This document shows, piece after piece, positions 46,339-58,574 of a stretch of 64,000 nt of DNA (within the stretch, counting starts at the first letter, position 1; every line of letters starts with the position of its first letter). The stretch comes from Neckera pumila (taxonomy: Eukaryota > Streptophyta > Bryopsida > Hypnales > Neckeraceae). The notes under the pieces are model-generated. The model did not search any database, had not been told where the DNA came from, and was given only the letters and a program-made list of their open reading frames with translations. Made by a program: the position numbers and the translations under genes. The stretch spans positions 8,437,001 to 8,501,000 of the forward strand of contig OZ018418.1 of assembly GCA_963969595.1 (NCBI GenBank). The letters are read 5' to 3'.

Positions 46339-49300
46339 TGTCATACGCGCAATCTAGGCGTAAGTATCTTTAGCCACAATGTTGTGCTAAAATGACACGA
46401 GTTATCGTCCCAGGGAATTTCCAGGATATTTGTAGTATACTCTAGCTATCCGACTTTTCTTTCTTTCTTTCTTCTCACCAACTTACCATTTTTGGATACT
46501 TTCACAGTCCGGAACACAAACCCGGAATCTAACCTATCCGGAATCTATTTTACGTCTCTTCTTCCAATCCAGTTTTTGATACCTCTGTTTTACCTTCAGA
46601 GGGTCCACTAGTTGATCTTTTGAAGGGTAGGGACTTCACCACTCTGGTTCTCCTACAATTCTAATAAATACAGACAAAAACACCCAAGTATTCAAGGGGT
46701 TGCAGCAAGACAAAGAGATCCAGATCCTCACAACTTCCAGATGGTGATTCCGGGTAGCAGGTCACTTAGGAATACTTCACCCTCCCTTACTACAACAACA
46801 GATCTCAGAGCCCGGAACATATGCGGGGGTGTAATCTTTCTAGATGTTAGATGAATTCTAAGGTTGGCAGATCTTCCGGAAAGGTGGGGGCTTCCTTGGG
46901 CGGGCGCTTACCTCTGTACGGCTTGACAACCGGACTCGCTTCCCCGCTACTCTGTGATCCGGATTACTCTCCTGGTAATTTAAAGCCACTGTGCGCAGCT
47001 CCTAAGTCAACAATCCAACAACATTCCAATAGTACACTCTCGATTCAAACCGCATTCTCCTAAATCCGGATTCCTCTTCACCCGTCTTTTCCTTTTAACA
47101 CCCCCACTACAGATCAACACAATCCGGATACATTGATGGAGCCAAAATGCACACCCGAGGGCTCAGATTTTGAAAAGGGAATGAAATACAATTGAATATC
47201 AACTAAGAGGGAATGATGGGCAACTAACTTGCCCGCCCTTTAAAAACCCAAAAGAAAACCAAAGTCAATACCCTAAAAGTAAAAAAAGACTCCCCACAAA
47301 CCGGGCCAACCGCACACACCAAGGAAATCCCGAATAAATCGGAAAGTCCTTATTCCTAAGTTTCCGGAAACTGGGCCCATGCTTGGAATTGGGTTCCAAA
47401 ACTAAACTATCTAAATTCTAACCCACCTTTTACAAATAGTCCCTTTCTAACTACTTGTCCACTCGGGATTTCTTTGATCTTCCGGCTCCCTGTTTGGCTG
47501 CCGGCTTACCGGAACTCTTTGTTGGCGTCATCTTGGCGGCTTGGGGCGAGTTCTAATGGGTCGCAGGAGATGTCTCCTCCTCCTCCGTATCTTCCTTAGA
47601 CTCTGATCCTGACTTGAATTCACCGAATTTGGAGTCTTGAATCTATTGTTTCACCGGCTTTTTAGCTTCCAATTTTTGCTTCACAGACTTCCGGAGTTTC
47701 AGTTGCTTCTTGGGCTCCACAATCTCGAGTTCGTCATCCGGATTCGTGACCTTGGTTTCCACTATCTCTGTCCTCTTCTTCACCCGGATTTCCGGCCTGG
47801 TTTCCGGTCTCACTTTTGGAGCCGAATCTCCTGAGTCAATCATTTCTCCACCCCGTGCTGGTGACACTTGCCACATGTGAGGGAATCCCTTCGGGTGTTC
47901 TCTCGCCGGGTTTACCGTCCCCAAACCCTCTTATAAATCCCTCCAGATCGGCAACCTCTGCCCAGCCTTTCCGGTTTTCCTAGAAGACTATGAGGAAGGG
48001 ACAAAAGTGCTTACCGTGCCCCACTTCGGGAACTGACTTGATGAAGGTGCTTTAGGTATTTTAAACAAAGACTTCAAACCTGGATCCTCTTGTGCCCCGG
48101 AAGTTCCTGCTCCATGTTTGCCTGGGGACTCTATGAAGATATTTGGAAGTGGTCCAAAGTCCTCCTTGGCCACATCCAAGTGACCCAACAGCTGCCGCAT
48201 CTCGTCCAAAACGATCTTCATCTTAGCCTCGTAATCGATCAGGACTTGTAGCATTCTTGATCCGGTAACAATGTCGTCATTCTCGAGTTTCTTTGTCTAA
48301 AGTGCGGACCGGATAATCTGATGTTCCAGTTCTTCTACCAACACCCTCAAATCCCTAACTAACTTCAAGGCATCCGTCTCTTTCTTCCGGGCTGAGAGCA
48401 ACTGACCCTCCATCCAATGAAACTTGTTCTTGTAGTGATCCCGTTCTACCTTAAGCAGCTCAATCTGCTTGTCCTTCTCTTGGAGTAATGCCTGATCCGG
48501 TCTCTTCCGGAGTTCGTTGAAGATTTGGTCCGTCTCTACATTCAACTCCTTGGCGATGCCCGTGATCACCTCTGCCATGTCAGTGTGCAATTTCCGACAC
48601 TGCACCATCCATCGGGTTCCGGCTTCATAGAAGTCGAGTTCACCGGAAGTTTCCGGTAGTAGCTGGGTTAGGTACGGATTTGGTTCCGCCACATCCAGAC
48701 TTGTTCTTCGTGCGTCCGGATTGGTGGTCTTCTGCCTCTTCTTTCTCTCTAGTAGCATTGGTTCCGGATCTTCCTCTTTTTCTTCTTCCTCTTGTGGCGT
48801 TTCTTCCGTCGGCTTCAACTCTTCCATGAATCTGTATTTCAGGATCTATATCCCGGTCTTATAGGCTACTTGTTCCTGCGGGGTCATAAAATCAAAATGG
48901 TGGTACATATGGAACAAGTAGGTGTTGAGCAGACTCTGCTTGGCCTTGTCAATATTCCCCGCCATCTTCTTAACCTTCTAGTGGATTATGGTCGCTCAGT
49001 TCATGACCCGGCCCTTGATTGCTCCGAAAATTGTATTCGCCACCGTAACCATAACCCTCGTTGGCTTTTCCGGATACACGATAGGAATCAGAAAATCTAA
49101 CAACCGCCTGTGGCGCTCGTCTATGCAGTCACTAATGGCGAAACCCTCATTGTGATGCGGCGGTTTCTTAAACTTCCCGTCGTAATACTTGTCCGTCCGG
49201 GTCGCATTTCCGAATTCGAACTGTTTGAACCCGTACGTTTCCACCCACATCTTTTCTGTCCAAGAGGCCCACCAACCCCTTGCCATTGTTTCAAACTGAT

Positions 49301-49984
49301 TTGGCGTTCCCATAATCAGTTCACGAAGAAAGTCCTCACTTCTAACTATTTAGGGGTGCCGGATCAACCCGATACACCCTATGTTGAACAGATCTTCTTC
49401 TAACTCTAAGCGTTTAGTGGAATCCTCCGGAATGACGAGGTACAGGAGCTTGATAGTGGGAACAGTCTTCTGGCCCTGCGCCGACGTTCCTTCTGCCATT
49501 TGGAACTAAAATTTGGTGCAATCGGCACCTTCCTTTCCTTCTCTCCCTATCCGGTCTAACTCACCACTCTTTCACTCTTCTAAAAACGCGCTCCAAAAAA
49601 CTGCAGGCACACACTTCCTTGAGCGGAAGAAAGAGGGAGAAAATGAAAGACCCATGCGCTTAAGTACCCGGCTAACGACCGACATCCGTTGGTCCGGTCA
49701 CTTAATGCGCCGCCATTGCAAACGGATCCCTAGATTTTGTAAGTCGGACCCCTAGTTCATAGGTTGCCTGAATCTGGATCCCATTCCAGTTTACGGATTT
49801 CGGCATAATTCCGTCTCTTACCTACTCTACAAATATTAGCGAGCCGGGACTTCCTCAGTACCTAGTTTCTACTAGATGTTCCGGTTTCCGCCTTTACTAC
49901 TACAAAATTTTGAAAATGTTTACGGAATTGATCCTAAACTAACCCGGATTTCTAAATATTGATATTACGTGTTCCCACAGCCGG
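46334..49984 (-). mobile_element. LTR-type insertion D, 3641 bp, TSD GCCGR
   Basis: The insertion is 46339-49979. On the minus strand it begins TGTGGGAACACG and ends GCGCGTATGACA. The 5-bp flanks read GCCGA (46334-46338) and GCCGG (49980-49984) on the plus strand, a target duplication with one difference. It is a close relative of unit B throughout. It interrupts the coding sequence of the large minus-strand gene in the same orientation, and its excision restores the frame. No internal retrotransposon genes are present. Confidence 0.82.
47452..49500 (-). pseudogene. LTR-borne coiled-coil protein ORF, unit D
   Basis: Starts near 49500 (MAEGTSAQGQ) and has the same order of parts as unit B. 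Breaks: TAA near 49355 (Trp in B), TGA 48998-48996 at the VN-stop-A site shared with B and C, TAG near 48978 (CAG in B), TAG near 48850 (CAG in B), TAG near 48299 (Tyr TAC in B), and small indels around 47930-47990. The tail keeps Arg (CGA) where B ends with TGA and stops at TAG near 47454, as in A and B. The comparison of B with D shows the direction of the nonsense changes, mostly C-to-T or G-to-A. Confidence 0.65.
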
Positions 49985-52900
49985 ATCCAGGGACATCAAC
50001 GGTCTCGCACTGAACATCGTGTTCACGGCCGTTGCTACCACCTTCAATACAATTTCGGGAATACTTTGCATGATCTCCTTGATCATATTCTTGTTCTCCC
50101 GATGCGCCCGCTTGTTTTCCTTCCTTTGCGCCTCACGGTCCTCCTTACAAGCCCTAGCCTCATTCTCATTGTTCTTCTGTATGAAGTCCAGCATCCACTC
50201 CTACAAAGATGGAGCAACCGGCGCTGGTAAGTCGGGCTTCCTCTTCGGTGGCACACGCAGACGAGATTCAGGAGCGATATTATGTCTAGCAGACGAGCCG
50301 GATGATCCCCGCATGTCACTACTCTCAGGCACATGCGTTGCCTCACCAACTGCTCTCGGTGTGAACTCCAACACATCATCAGTGTCCGCACCAATGTTCA
50401 AAGGAACAAAACTCTCAAACCCCCCAGGAATCTCGATGCAATCGTCATCGATTGGTTCCTTCCCCCTCCCGGATACAGACGGCCCCTTAGCCTCTGAGGT
50501 GGACACACCTTTCCCTTTACTTCCATCATCTTCGTGCTCTTCCACAAAGTATGTCGACTCAAGGAAATCAGCCTTGTCTATACTCTCCGACTCCAAGCAC
50601 AAGTTTAAAAAGTCTTCCTTCTTCTTGCTCTCGCCAACAAAGAAGTGGTCCAGCGACAGCATCTGCAAGACAAGTCCAAAGAGCAGTTAGGAAAGCATGA
50701 TCAACTCAAACCGAGTTAAAGAAGAATATATGGCCGCTAGAGATCCAGAGGACGTGCAAACAGGGAATCAACTCGACCCGAGTTAAAGAGGAGGGATTCA
50801 GACTTCTAAACTATCAGCGTCCAAAACTGAAGTCAAACTCACCCATGCAGTAGATATCATCTTTCCTCCCGCAAAATAGGAGACCACCACGTCTCTTGGC
50901 GGCATGAACAATTGCAGGATGCTCAAATAAAACTCCATGCGGAGCTCCGTGTCATATATCCGATACTCCACCTCCACATTCTGCCACTTTGTATTGTAAT
51001 GCGATTTTGGTGCTAGAGCAAATGTTTTTGGAATCTAGCGGGTCTTCACGGTTGCCCCGTTCTTCACCAGAAACAGCAGTTGGACCGGATCCTTCGCTTT
51101 GGAGCTCCTCTCGAGGACGTCCCTAATGCGCTCGAATGCGGATGGCAGATAATCCGCATAGCCAACTGAGTACGACTTGCCGAAATCAGATGTCCTGATG
51201 AAACTCCATAGGTCGACCTCAACATCCTTCTCACCAGTAATCCAAAGCCAAACGTCCGGATCCGTGAGCTCCACCTCAACATCCTCCTCCAGGATGCTCA
51301 TAAATTTCTCATAGTACAAAGCATTGGCGCCTTAATTTATAACTTTCGAGATATTCCTAAAGTCGATGACCGCCAGCTTTACTCTTGATTGTGCGGACTC
51401 ATCCCATATAGCTACATCCCACTCTCCGAGCTCGTCATCGTCCATGTCATAGGGCCTGAAGAACGCCTTAGCTTCAAGCTTCACAAATTTGCCTTTGCTC
51501 GCCAAGAAGATCGTGAAGAACTCCTTGGCTATAACTGACAATTCCTCCAGTGTCTTCTTCTTATTTGAAGGCATCTTCACCTAAGAGAAGCAGCGCTCCC
51601 CTAGACCTATGAGCAACGTGTTCCTTGTGGCCTTGTTCACGCTGTAGTCCTGCTTGAAGGCCTTCCATTCCTTCTTCTTTGGATTTCCCTTGTTGTCAAA
51701 GAGCTTCAACTTCAGATCTAGGCAATGCAGCTGTATCTTTATAGCAGCCTTCCTCTTTACCCTCTCAAGCCAGTCCTTTGCGGAGTAGCAGTCAAGGAGG
51801 ACAATCTTTGGTGCTCTCATGACAAATTTTGGGTGTCCTGTAGTCCGCCGAGGAGACCTGTGAAGGATATGCAGGGCAAGCCTCCTCAGATCATCTTGTG
51901 TGCAATTCCCAATCCACTTGAAGAACTCACAAGTCATCACGCCATCCTTCACCGAGTCCCAGCCTTTGCAATACCTGAACTTCATGAGCAAATCTGGATC
52001 GATGAGCTCTCCCTAAGCCTGGCTAGAAATGACCTCTGCCCATAGGTCGTAGACGTCCTGTTGAGCTGTAATTAGCTTGATCTCATTGTCTAGCTCCCTT
52101 TTATTCTTCTTGCTCAGATACCCCTGATTCTTTTTAATGTCAATTATGGCAAACCTCAGCTTGATTGAGTTCTTGAATTCCTGCACATCCAGATCCAGCA
52201 TACACATCCTGTCAGCAACGGGTCTTAACTCGAGACGAGTTAAAATATGGAAAGAATTGACCTTAATGGAATTAAAAATTAACTCGAGACAAGTTAAAGC
52301 TAGCAAACTTACTGCAAAGAGCCTCTGGTTGTTGCCGTCAGCCTTTGACTTCTTTGCCGGTGTTATTACCTTCCCCAATGTTGTGGGCTCTCTTGGAGGT
52401 GGTGGGGATCCCTCACTCATCTAGACGAACCTGGATGCCTGGATGTTTGTGGACCAGGTTGGCATGAAGTTGTTGAAATGGTTCACCCGATTGTAGTAGG
52501 CCGACACTTTTCTGATTAGGCTGTCGTCTTTGTGCCACACAACAAAGCACTCCCATTTCAGAAACTTGGCCTTCTTATTGTCGGGCACCTTATTCATCTT
52601 CTGCATTCTCTTCAACACCTCTATGCAATGCTAACCGTTTACCATCTAGAACTTCCCGGCTTGAACTTCCTCAAACTTTCCAGGCTTTGCCTTGACAAGT
52701 TGCGGATATGCACAGAGCGTCATCTTCTTGTCAAGGTCAGGCATGTTGATGAGGTAATTCAGTGTCTTCTGAACACCTTGTTCTTCCAACACTTGGATGT
52801 TGAGTGTTTGTGGTGGCGTCTCCAGCTGATCAATTGAAATCTCGTACTTGTGCCCAATCTTTGGTATGTACAGCTCTGTGCATGCCGACCAATACTCTTT

Positions 52901-53760
52901 GAAGTGTTTGCATGCTTCCTTGTAGTCGATCTCCTACACAATTCTGCCGAGGTCTTGCGGGATGTCTACAAGCTCTGAGGCCATGATACTCTTAGGCACC
53001 AGGAGGTTCTTTGAAGTGGTCTTCTTTCTTTTCCCTTTCGGTGCAGGTGGTGGGGTCTTTGATGGTTCTCCTCTGCCAAAGCGATCCGTCTGCTTCATGC
53101 GAGTGTGGCTCCTACCAGTCTCCGGGGTCACCACGACGAGGGATCCCTGACTTCCTCCCTAACTGTTGTAATCTCTAGTCAAGGACATGGGCTGCATCCT
53201 CTGGGACTTGTTCTTCAACTCCATCTTCATGTGGTCAAACCCCTTGATCAGGCCATTAACTCTTGAAGCTAGAGTAACGGATGTTAGAGGGCTCCCATCC
53301 TTCGCTTTCCACCTCTTGTCCTTCATATGCTGCTCAATATCCTTCTGCAGCCCCTGGTAGCTCGTCCCTTCTAGTGTCCTGTAGTAATCGGACACACTGA
53401 ATGTGATCTGCCTGTTGTTTACCATGTACGAGAAGATGTACTCCTCAGTCTGATCTGGGTCTTGCGTCCTGCAGCAAACAAATATTAACCCGTTTGGTCT
53501 TGTGGTGACCTCTCTTACAACCTCCGTAAATGTGACCGGCAGGTTGTCCTCGACCTTTTTGTATTTCGTCCTAAAGGACAGGTTCAAGTTCATTGGAACA
53601 AGAGCGAGTGTCCAGTGGTCGACTTCTTCAGGTTCCTTCCACTCCCAACATTCCCCAAGCATGTTGGTCTCGCCGTACTCATCTCTGTTATCGTTTGGAA
53701 TCTCGAAGCGCTTCAAGTAAATCTCTAGTCCCTTGGTCTGCGCCTCCATTTCTGTAAGTC
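49980..53760 (-). pseudogene. Large unknown gene (~1340 codons with its 3' part), ten in-frame TAR codons
   Basis: Family not recognised. It starts at ATG near 53747, just after a CTTACAG acceptor. A single frame runs to 49980 once two introns are removed: one about 52313-52180 (donor TTTGCA|GTAAGT, acceptor best at GTGCAG|GAATTC) and one about 50840-50663 (donor CATGG|GTGAGT, acceptor CTTGCAG|ATG). Features seen: Trp-rich N-terminal domain (ECWEWKEPEEVDHW); basic linker with PPPAPKGKRKK near 53050; a Lys-rich helical middle; an acidic region near 50560; a Lys/Glu/Arg coiled-coil-like helix near 50150-50080. The frame is broken only by TAG (53161, 52936, 52648, 52633, 52423, 52015, 51583, 51037, 50203) and TAA (51334), all one C-to-T step from Gln. 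There is no TGA and no frameshift, and about 20 Trp codons are intact. Dyads lie in both introns and the leader. Confidence 0.55.
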
Positions 53761-54438
53761 CAGGACAAGAGCACATGTTAACTCGAACCGAGTTAAAGCC
53801 AGGAGATCATCGCTGACATTGCTTTATTGTCCTACTTATCATTCCTGGTGAATCTTGTTATACGGAGTGCTTATTTATAATGCCGTTCATTATCCTAATG
53901 AAGACCGTCTATCCCAGATCATTGGGAGTTCCCTAACTTGGTGAACACGTCACAATTTTGACGTCCTTGGTTCACTTTTCACGATTCAATCCTAAGGGCT
54001 GTTTAACTCGATGCGAGTAAAACCTTCTTAATCCGTTGCGGATGTTTGTGTATTTATATGCCTTCTGTGTTTTTGGTTAATATTAAGCATTCGTGTCACT
54101 TGTCGAATAAGCTTTACCTGCTCTACCTTCTTTATTCTAGGGTCTGAGAAGTGTTTTTTAACTCGAGCCGAGTTAAAGCTGTTGGTTCTCTCCGCAACTT
54201 CAATGTGTTTTTTATGTTCGTAAGTCTTCGGTGTTGTTGTGTCGCTTCCGTTCAAGTTAAAACTTCTGGTATTTGAAGCCTCTTATCTCGTCTCAAGTTA
54301 AATTTCTATGGGTCGCTACCTTAATTATGTCATCTATCGAGTTAAACTTCCGTCGAGTTAAATACGCGTCGACTGAAACCTACATTTCTTGGGTTATTAT
54401 AGACGATCCTACGTTTAACTTGACGGAAGTTTAACTTG
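50701..54438. promoter_or_regulatory. Right cluster of eight 19-bp dyads plus inverted half-sites
   Basis: Dyads TTAACTCG-N3-CGAGTTAA, always with 3-nt spacers, start at 50701, 50768, 52225, 52279, 53778, 54003, 54158 and 54283. The copies at 52225, 53778 and 54158 have perfect arms. Single half-sites at 54338 and 54354 are mirrored by TTAACTTG half-sites at 54415 and 54431, making a larger inverted repeat (54338-54438). All lie outside coding sequence, in the two introns, immediately before the first coding exon, or in the upstream leader of the large gene. The shared dyad links this gene to the transposase-like gene 48 kb away. Confidence 0.7.
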
Positions 54439-54809
54439 TACATAGCAATGAACATAGAAAACTGCAAAAATTGAATACTAGGACTGGAAATCAATTCAAA
54501 ATATACCTAACACAAGCAACAAATGCAAATCGTAGTGACAAGACTAATGCAGTCAGCAAAAACTCACAAAACCAAAACCAAAATGCAAGAATTCAACTAC
54601 GAAACCTAAACCAAAACCATAAGACTGTTGAATCCAATTGAGCGCCCAGACCTCAAAAATCTAATTTTGAAAAAACCATTTCCACAATTAGGTCGCCTAG
54701 CAAAATCATAATTCTAAGCTGCAACATAAACCAGTGCACCACAATGCAAGTACGTGCAAGTTATTAGCCATACATGAACTTAAGCCGTATGTTTGGGAAC
54801 CTTACGAAA

Positions 54810-54962
54810 GCAGCACATCCACAAGCACAAGCACAAGCAGTTACATTTAGTGCAGCACGTCCACAAGCATACGCATTTACATTTAGTGCAGCACGTCCAC
54901 AAGCATACGCATTTACATTCAATGCAGCACGTCCACAAGCACAAGCAATTACATTCAGTGCA
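54810..54962. repeat. 36-bp minisatellite, four units
   Basis: Four head-to-tail units beginning GCAGCACGTCCACAAGCA. The second to fourth are 36 bp and the first is slightly longer through an extra ACAAGC. The unit is a multiple of three, so open frames appear on both strands. It lies upstream of the large minus-strand gene, where a promoter or first exon is expected. A protein role is not supported. Confidence 0.8.
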
Positions 54963-55482
54963 CAAAGTTGCCTCTATAACTGTACATTGCACAGAATGAA
55001 AGCAAACAAATTTTCGTCCAACACGTACCAGCCAAGCTCCACTGAGAAACCAAGTCCGTAAAGCTCCACCCAAAACCCCAATCGCCTACACAATTACGCA
55101 CGCCCAAGTCGCCCAACAAGAGCTCCATGCCTCCGCGATGCACCACAAAGCGCACCCAGGTCACCCAGCAAGAGGTTGACAAGGACACCGCACAAATCCG
55201 GAACCCCAAAAATTGAAAAAGCCCCCGAATCGAATTAGCGCAAGTTGCAGCAAAAATGAAGGAACCTCTAATGCAAAAGCACGCAAAATCACGCAAAAGC
55301 ACAAAATCACGGAAGAAAATGAAGTCGCACAAGAGAGTTTCTAGGAATGGCGGACAAGGCCAGGGTTTCCAGACAACACCTCCGAACCCTGCACCGTGCC
55401 GCCCATTGCAAATCCTAAACTGTGGCCCTTTGACCGTGACCGTGACCATGGCCCTTTGACCATGGCCCATTCACCGTGGCCT

Positions 55483-55998
55483 TATGTCACTTTAACACCT
55501 ATAGTTCCATGACTATGTTTTCACCAAGAACGCTCAGAAAGTGTCATTTTTAGTACAAACACCAAATTTTTGAAAAAAGACTTACGATTACATGTGGCAG
55601 CAAAATTCACTAAGACCATTTTTTTGGCCTTGCAAAAAAAAAGGCAATAGCACTTCACAAACTCACTTATTGATGAAAAAATGTCCTAAATGATGGTGCT
55701 TGTTTGGATTTTTTTTCTCTAGATAAGTTGGCTATATGCCCAAAAATTTTCACTTTATTTCGAATTGTACAATACATAGGAAAAAAATAGAAAGTACCAT
55801 GCAGTAAATAATGATTTAAAATACTAAATTGTCAAGAATTTAATTACGGCATTGAAAAATTCTAATCCTACGGTTGCAATGGTGTAATAAATAATCTACA
55901 TCCTTTGATTTTATTTTTTCAACAAATATTGAAAAATGAGTAAGATGGACTTCAAAATTCAATTTAGAGTAGAGAATCTAGAACTATCCACAAACTAA
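55483..55998 (-). repeat. Inverted, diverged copy of the left long repeat (about 310-880)
   Basis: Read on the minus strand, the landmarks run backward against 310-880. CTTGGTGAAAACATAGTCATGGAACT-type sequence (55490-55530) matches about 835-865. TGATGGTGCTTGTTTGGA, GATAAGTTGGCTA and TTTTCACTTTATTTCGAA match 510-590 inverted. GGTGTAATAAATAATCTACATCC matches 368-395 inverted. GGACTTCAAA matches near 320. Identity is roughly 75-80% by eye. The opposite orientation to the copies at 1 and 61577 is what makes it a candidate right terminal inverted repeat. Confidence 0.7.
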
Positions 55999-56740
55999 AA
56001 ATCTTCATAACTTTTGACTCATAGATCAAAATGGGAGGATTCAAAGCTTTTTACATACATATAACTCTAAAAAACCAATTTCAAATTTTTGTTTTTGAAA
56101 AAAATGAATTCTTTTTATTTGCCCGGACTACCTAGTTACAAAAAATAGTAATATACTAGGCCATAACTTTTGATTCACATTTCCAAATGCGATGAAATTC
56201 AGTGTGTACAAAAGATACTCTTTGCGCCTACCATCTATTAAAATTCCAACCTATAATATTGAAATCTCTAGTCACACGTACATGCCCAAAATTTCTATAC
56301 AACCCAAGAAACACATGTTGGTCTTCTAGGGGTTAAACGTATCCTTATGACCATGCCATTTTAACTCCAAAAGCACTGGAGCGGCATGCATTTTGTGGTT
56401 ATATAGAAATTTTGGGCACGTATACGTACATGTGACAATAGATCATTTACATTTTATGCTGAAATTTTAATAGAAGGTCCATGCAAGGATTATTTTTCAG
56501 ATGCACTTATTCCATGACATTTGGAAATGTGAGTCAAAAGTTATAGCCTAGTATGTGGGTTTTTTCGGTAACTGGGCAAATAGAGGAAATAAAAAAACAT
56601 ACCTTTTTCCAGAAATAAAACTTTGAAATTTGTTTTCCAGAGTTATATATACGTAAAAACTTTGAACAATTCCATTCTGATCAATGAGTCAAAAGTTTTG
56701 AAGGTTTAGGATTGGTTTTATAAAAGACGTTTGGAAATTG
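55999..56740. mobile_element. Large foldback element, arms ~300-350 bp
   Basis: An imperfect palindrome centred near 56365. ATAACTTTTGACTCA (56010) pairs with TGAGTCAAAAGTTTTGAAGG (about 56686-56705). The TTTACATACATATAACTCT block pairs with AGAGTTATATATACGTAAA. The CATAACTTTTGATTCACATTTCC block pairs with GGAAATGTGAGTCAAAAGTTAT. CATGCCCAAAATTTCTATA pairs with TATAGAAATTTTGGGCACG. No ORF. It adjoins the inverted terminal-repeat copy without a gap, so it may be part of the same terminal structure. Confidence 0.75.
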
Positions 56741-57968
56741 ACGCTTAGAACTTGCCAATTTAGACAAATAATCTTTGCAGCATTCTAAAACATTCGTGCA
56801 ATTGCTTTTTTTTGAAAAAATTTGCACAAAATGTAGGTCTCAAACAGTAGTTTGACCTCAATCGAGTACTTTTAGTTATCTTTAAGTAGAGTATGCACAC
56901 TAAATGATTTTCATGGAGAGTAGCCCATCCTTAATTATAAGCTTAAGTCATTTAATCTTTTATGTGAGAGAAGTCCAATAATTATAGAGCATCTCGTTTT
57001 GTGGAACAAATCTGAAGAGTTCATATAGGGATTTTTATGTACCGTTTAAAAAAGTTCTGCCAACTTTCCTTCAAAGAAACCTGTAATTTAATTATATGCT
57101 AAAATTAAAATTGTGCCATTCTTGAAGACAATATTACAATTTCTTTTCTTACACTTCATATATATACAAATTTCTAAAATTTGAAAGTCAATGTAAGGAA
57201 ATGAAAGTATAAAATGAAACTGGAATAAAGGTTTTAGGGTTTAGGATCTTTCTAACAACTAAAAGACAGCTGCAATAATTGTACGATAACTTGAATAGGA
57301 ACTTTGTGCGATCTCTGAAGTGTTTGAATTCAAGGTCAGCAATTATGAAGACTATTGACTACAACTATAAAGCAAAGAGAAATATAATTGTGCAAATCTA
57401 CAATTAATCATATGGAAAGAAAAGCTATAAACTTATTTTTTAAATAATTAAATTGAAATACCATGTATCATATAATTGAAGAGACTTATTTTGTGCTTCC
57501 AACAATATATCAATTTGTATTTCAATAATTTATAAAAAACAGTGACCAAAACTTCTAGCAGGTTGGACTTCACTTTATAATTTGTGGACACAATTCGAAT
57601 ATGCTACGAGTGTTTCTAAGTACTAATAATGGTTGGATTAAAATTAGAATTTTTGGATAGAATTTGAATTTCCTAAAAAGGTTTAGATGTGCTAAAACGA
57701 TAGCATTATTAAACCAGCTTGCTATGAAGCTGGCATCATTAAAGACATTGATTGTAATGACAAACAGTGGTAGACCAAGAAACACATGTAAAAAATTCAT
57801 TCCATGGAAAATGTTCATGAAAATCACGACTACATTTGATTTTGGGCACTTTCATTCCTTTTTTAAAATGCCATGCATTGAAGAGCATGAACCATTTGGA
57901 TTTTTTCTTTAAACACAGACTACACAAATGCTTATCAAGTACCATACAAATGGACTCCAAAGTGTGGA
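56741..57968. other. AT-rich non-coding region
   Basis: Frames here are under 90 codons and show no motif; the overlapping pair at 57570-57912 is on opposite strands and low in complexity. I see no repeat shared with the rest of the window. Confidence 0.35.
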
Positions 57969-58042
57969 GTGGATCACTATATATATACTCTATATCCCAG
58001 CCTGTGTGACGAGGGGTATAGAATATACATACAGTGATCCAC
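57969..58042. repeat. Short hairpin, ~30-bp arms
   Basis: GTGGATCACTATATATATAC at 57969 pairs with the reverse complement ending at 58042 (GTATACAT-like then GTGATCCAC), with about four mismatches per arm and a loop of about 14 bp (AGCCTGTGTGACGA). It is small enough to be a MITE remnant or a transcript hairpin. No clear target duplication. Confidence 0.65.
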
Positions 58043-58574
58043 TAAAGATTCTTTAGAAGACTATTTACCTCTCTAGCAATTACAAAAGGGATCCTATTAT
58101 AAAATTGGACCCTGTACTTTAATGACAACCAATATCAGAAGCCATAGAGTTTGAATTTAAAGGGCTTAATGAAACAAAACCGTAAACCCTAAAACTTATT
58201 TAAAGATTACAGTACTCAATTCCAAAATTATTATATACAAAAATACAAATTGAATAAGGTACATGATTATTTTTATTGAATCTGTTTGCGTAATTAGATA
58301 ATAATTTTTGTATTTTGAAGCGACCAGGTAGTATTCCATATAATAAACTATAAAAAAATTTAATTTGTAGAATATACCCAATATGCTAATATATACGTGG
58401 TCCTTTATATGTGGAAATGTCAAAGTAACACTCATAAATAATGAAGCTTTTTAAAAATTTTATTTCTGCTAGACTCTAAACTCAATTCTCTACTAAAAAG
58501 ATTTTGAAGCTCAAAACTTTGTAGTGCAAAAATTTAAAGTTAAAAATTATCAAAGTCAAAAAATGTAGTCCCGC

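Noticed and set aside
45778..53760. Nuclear genetic code with UAR = Gln for the whole genome
   Set aside because: The LTR-type family ends its ORF with the same TAG in units A, B and D, and other genes here decay through TGA as well. I keep UAR recoding only as a question for the one large gene.
54774..55061. Repeat protein with a 12-residue AARPQAYAFTF-like unit
   Set aside because: A 36-bp minisatellite is open on both strands, and nothing extends the frame into recognisable coding sequence.
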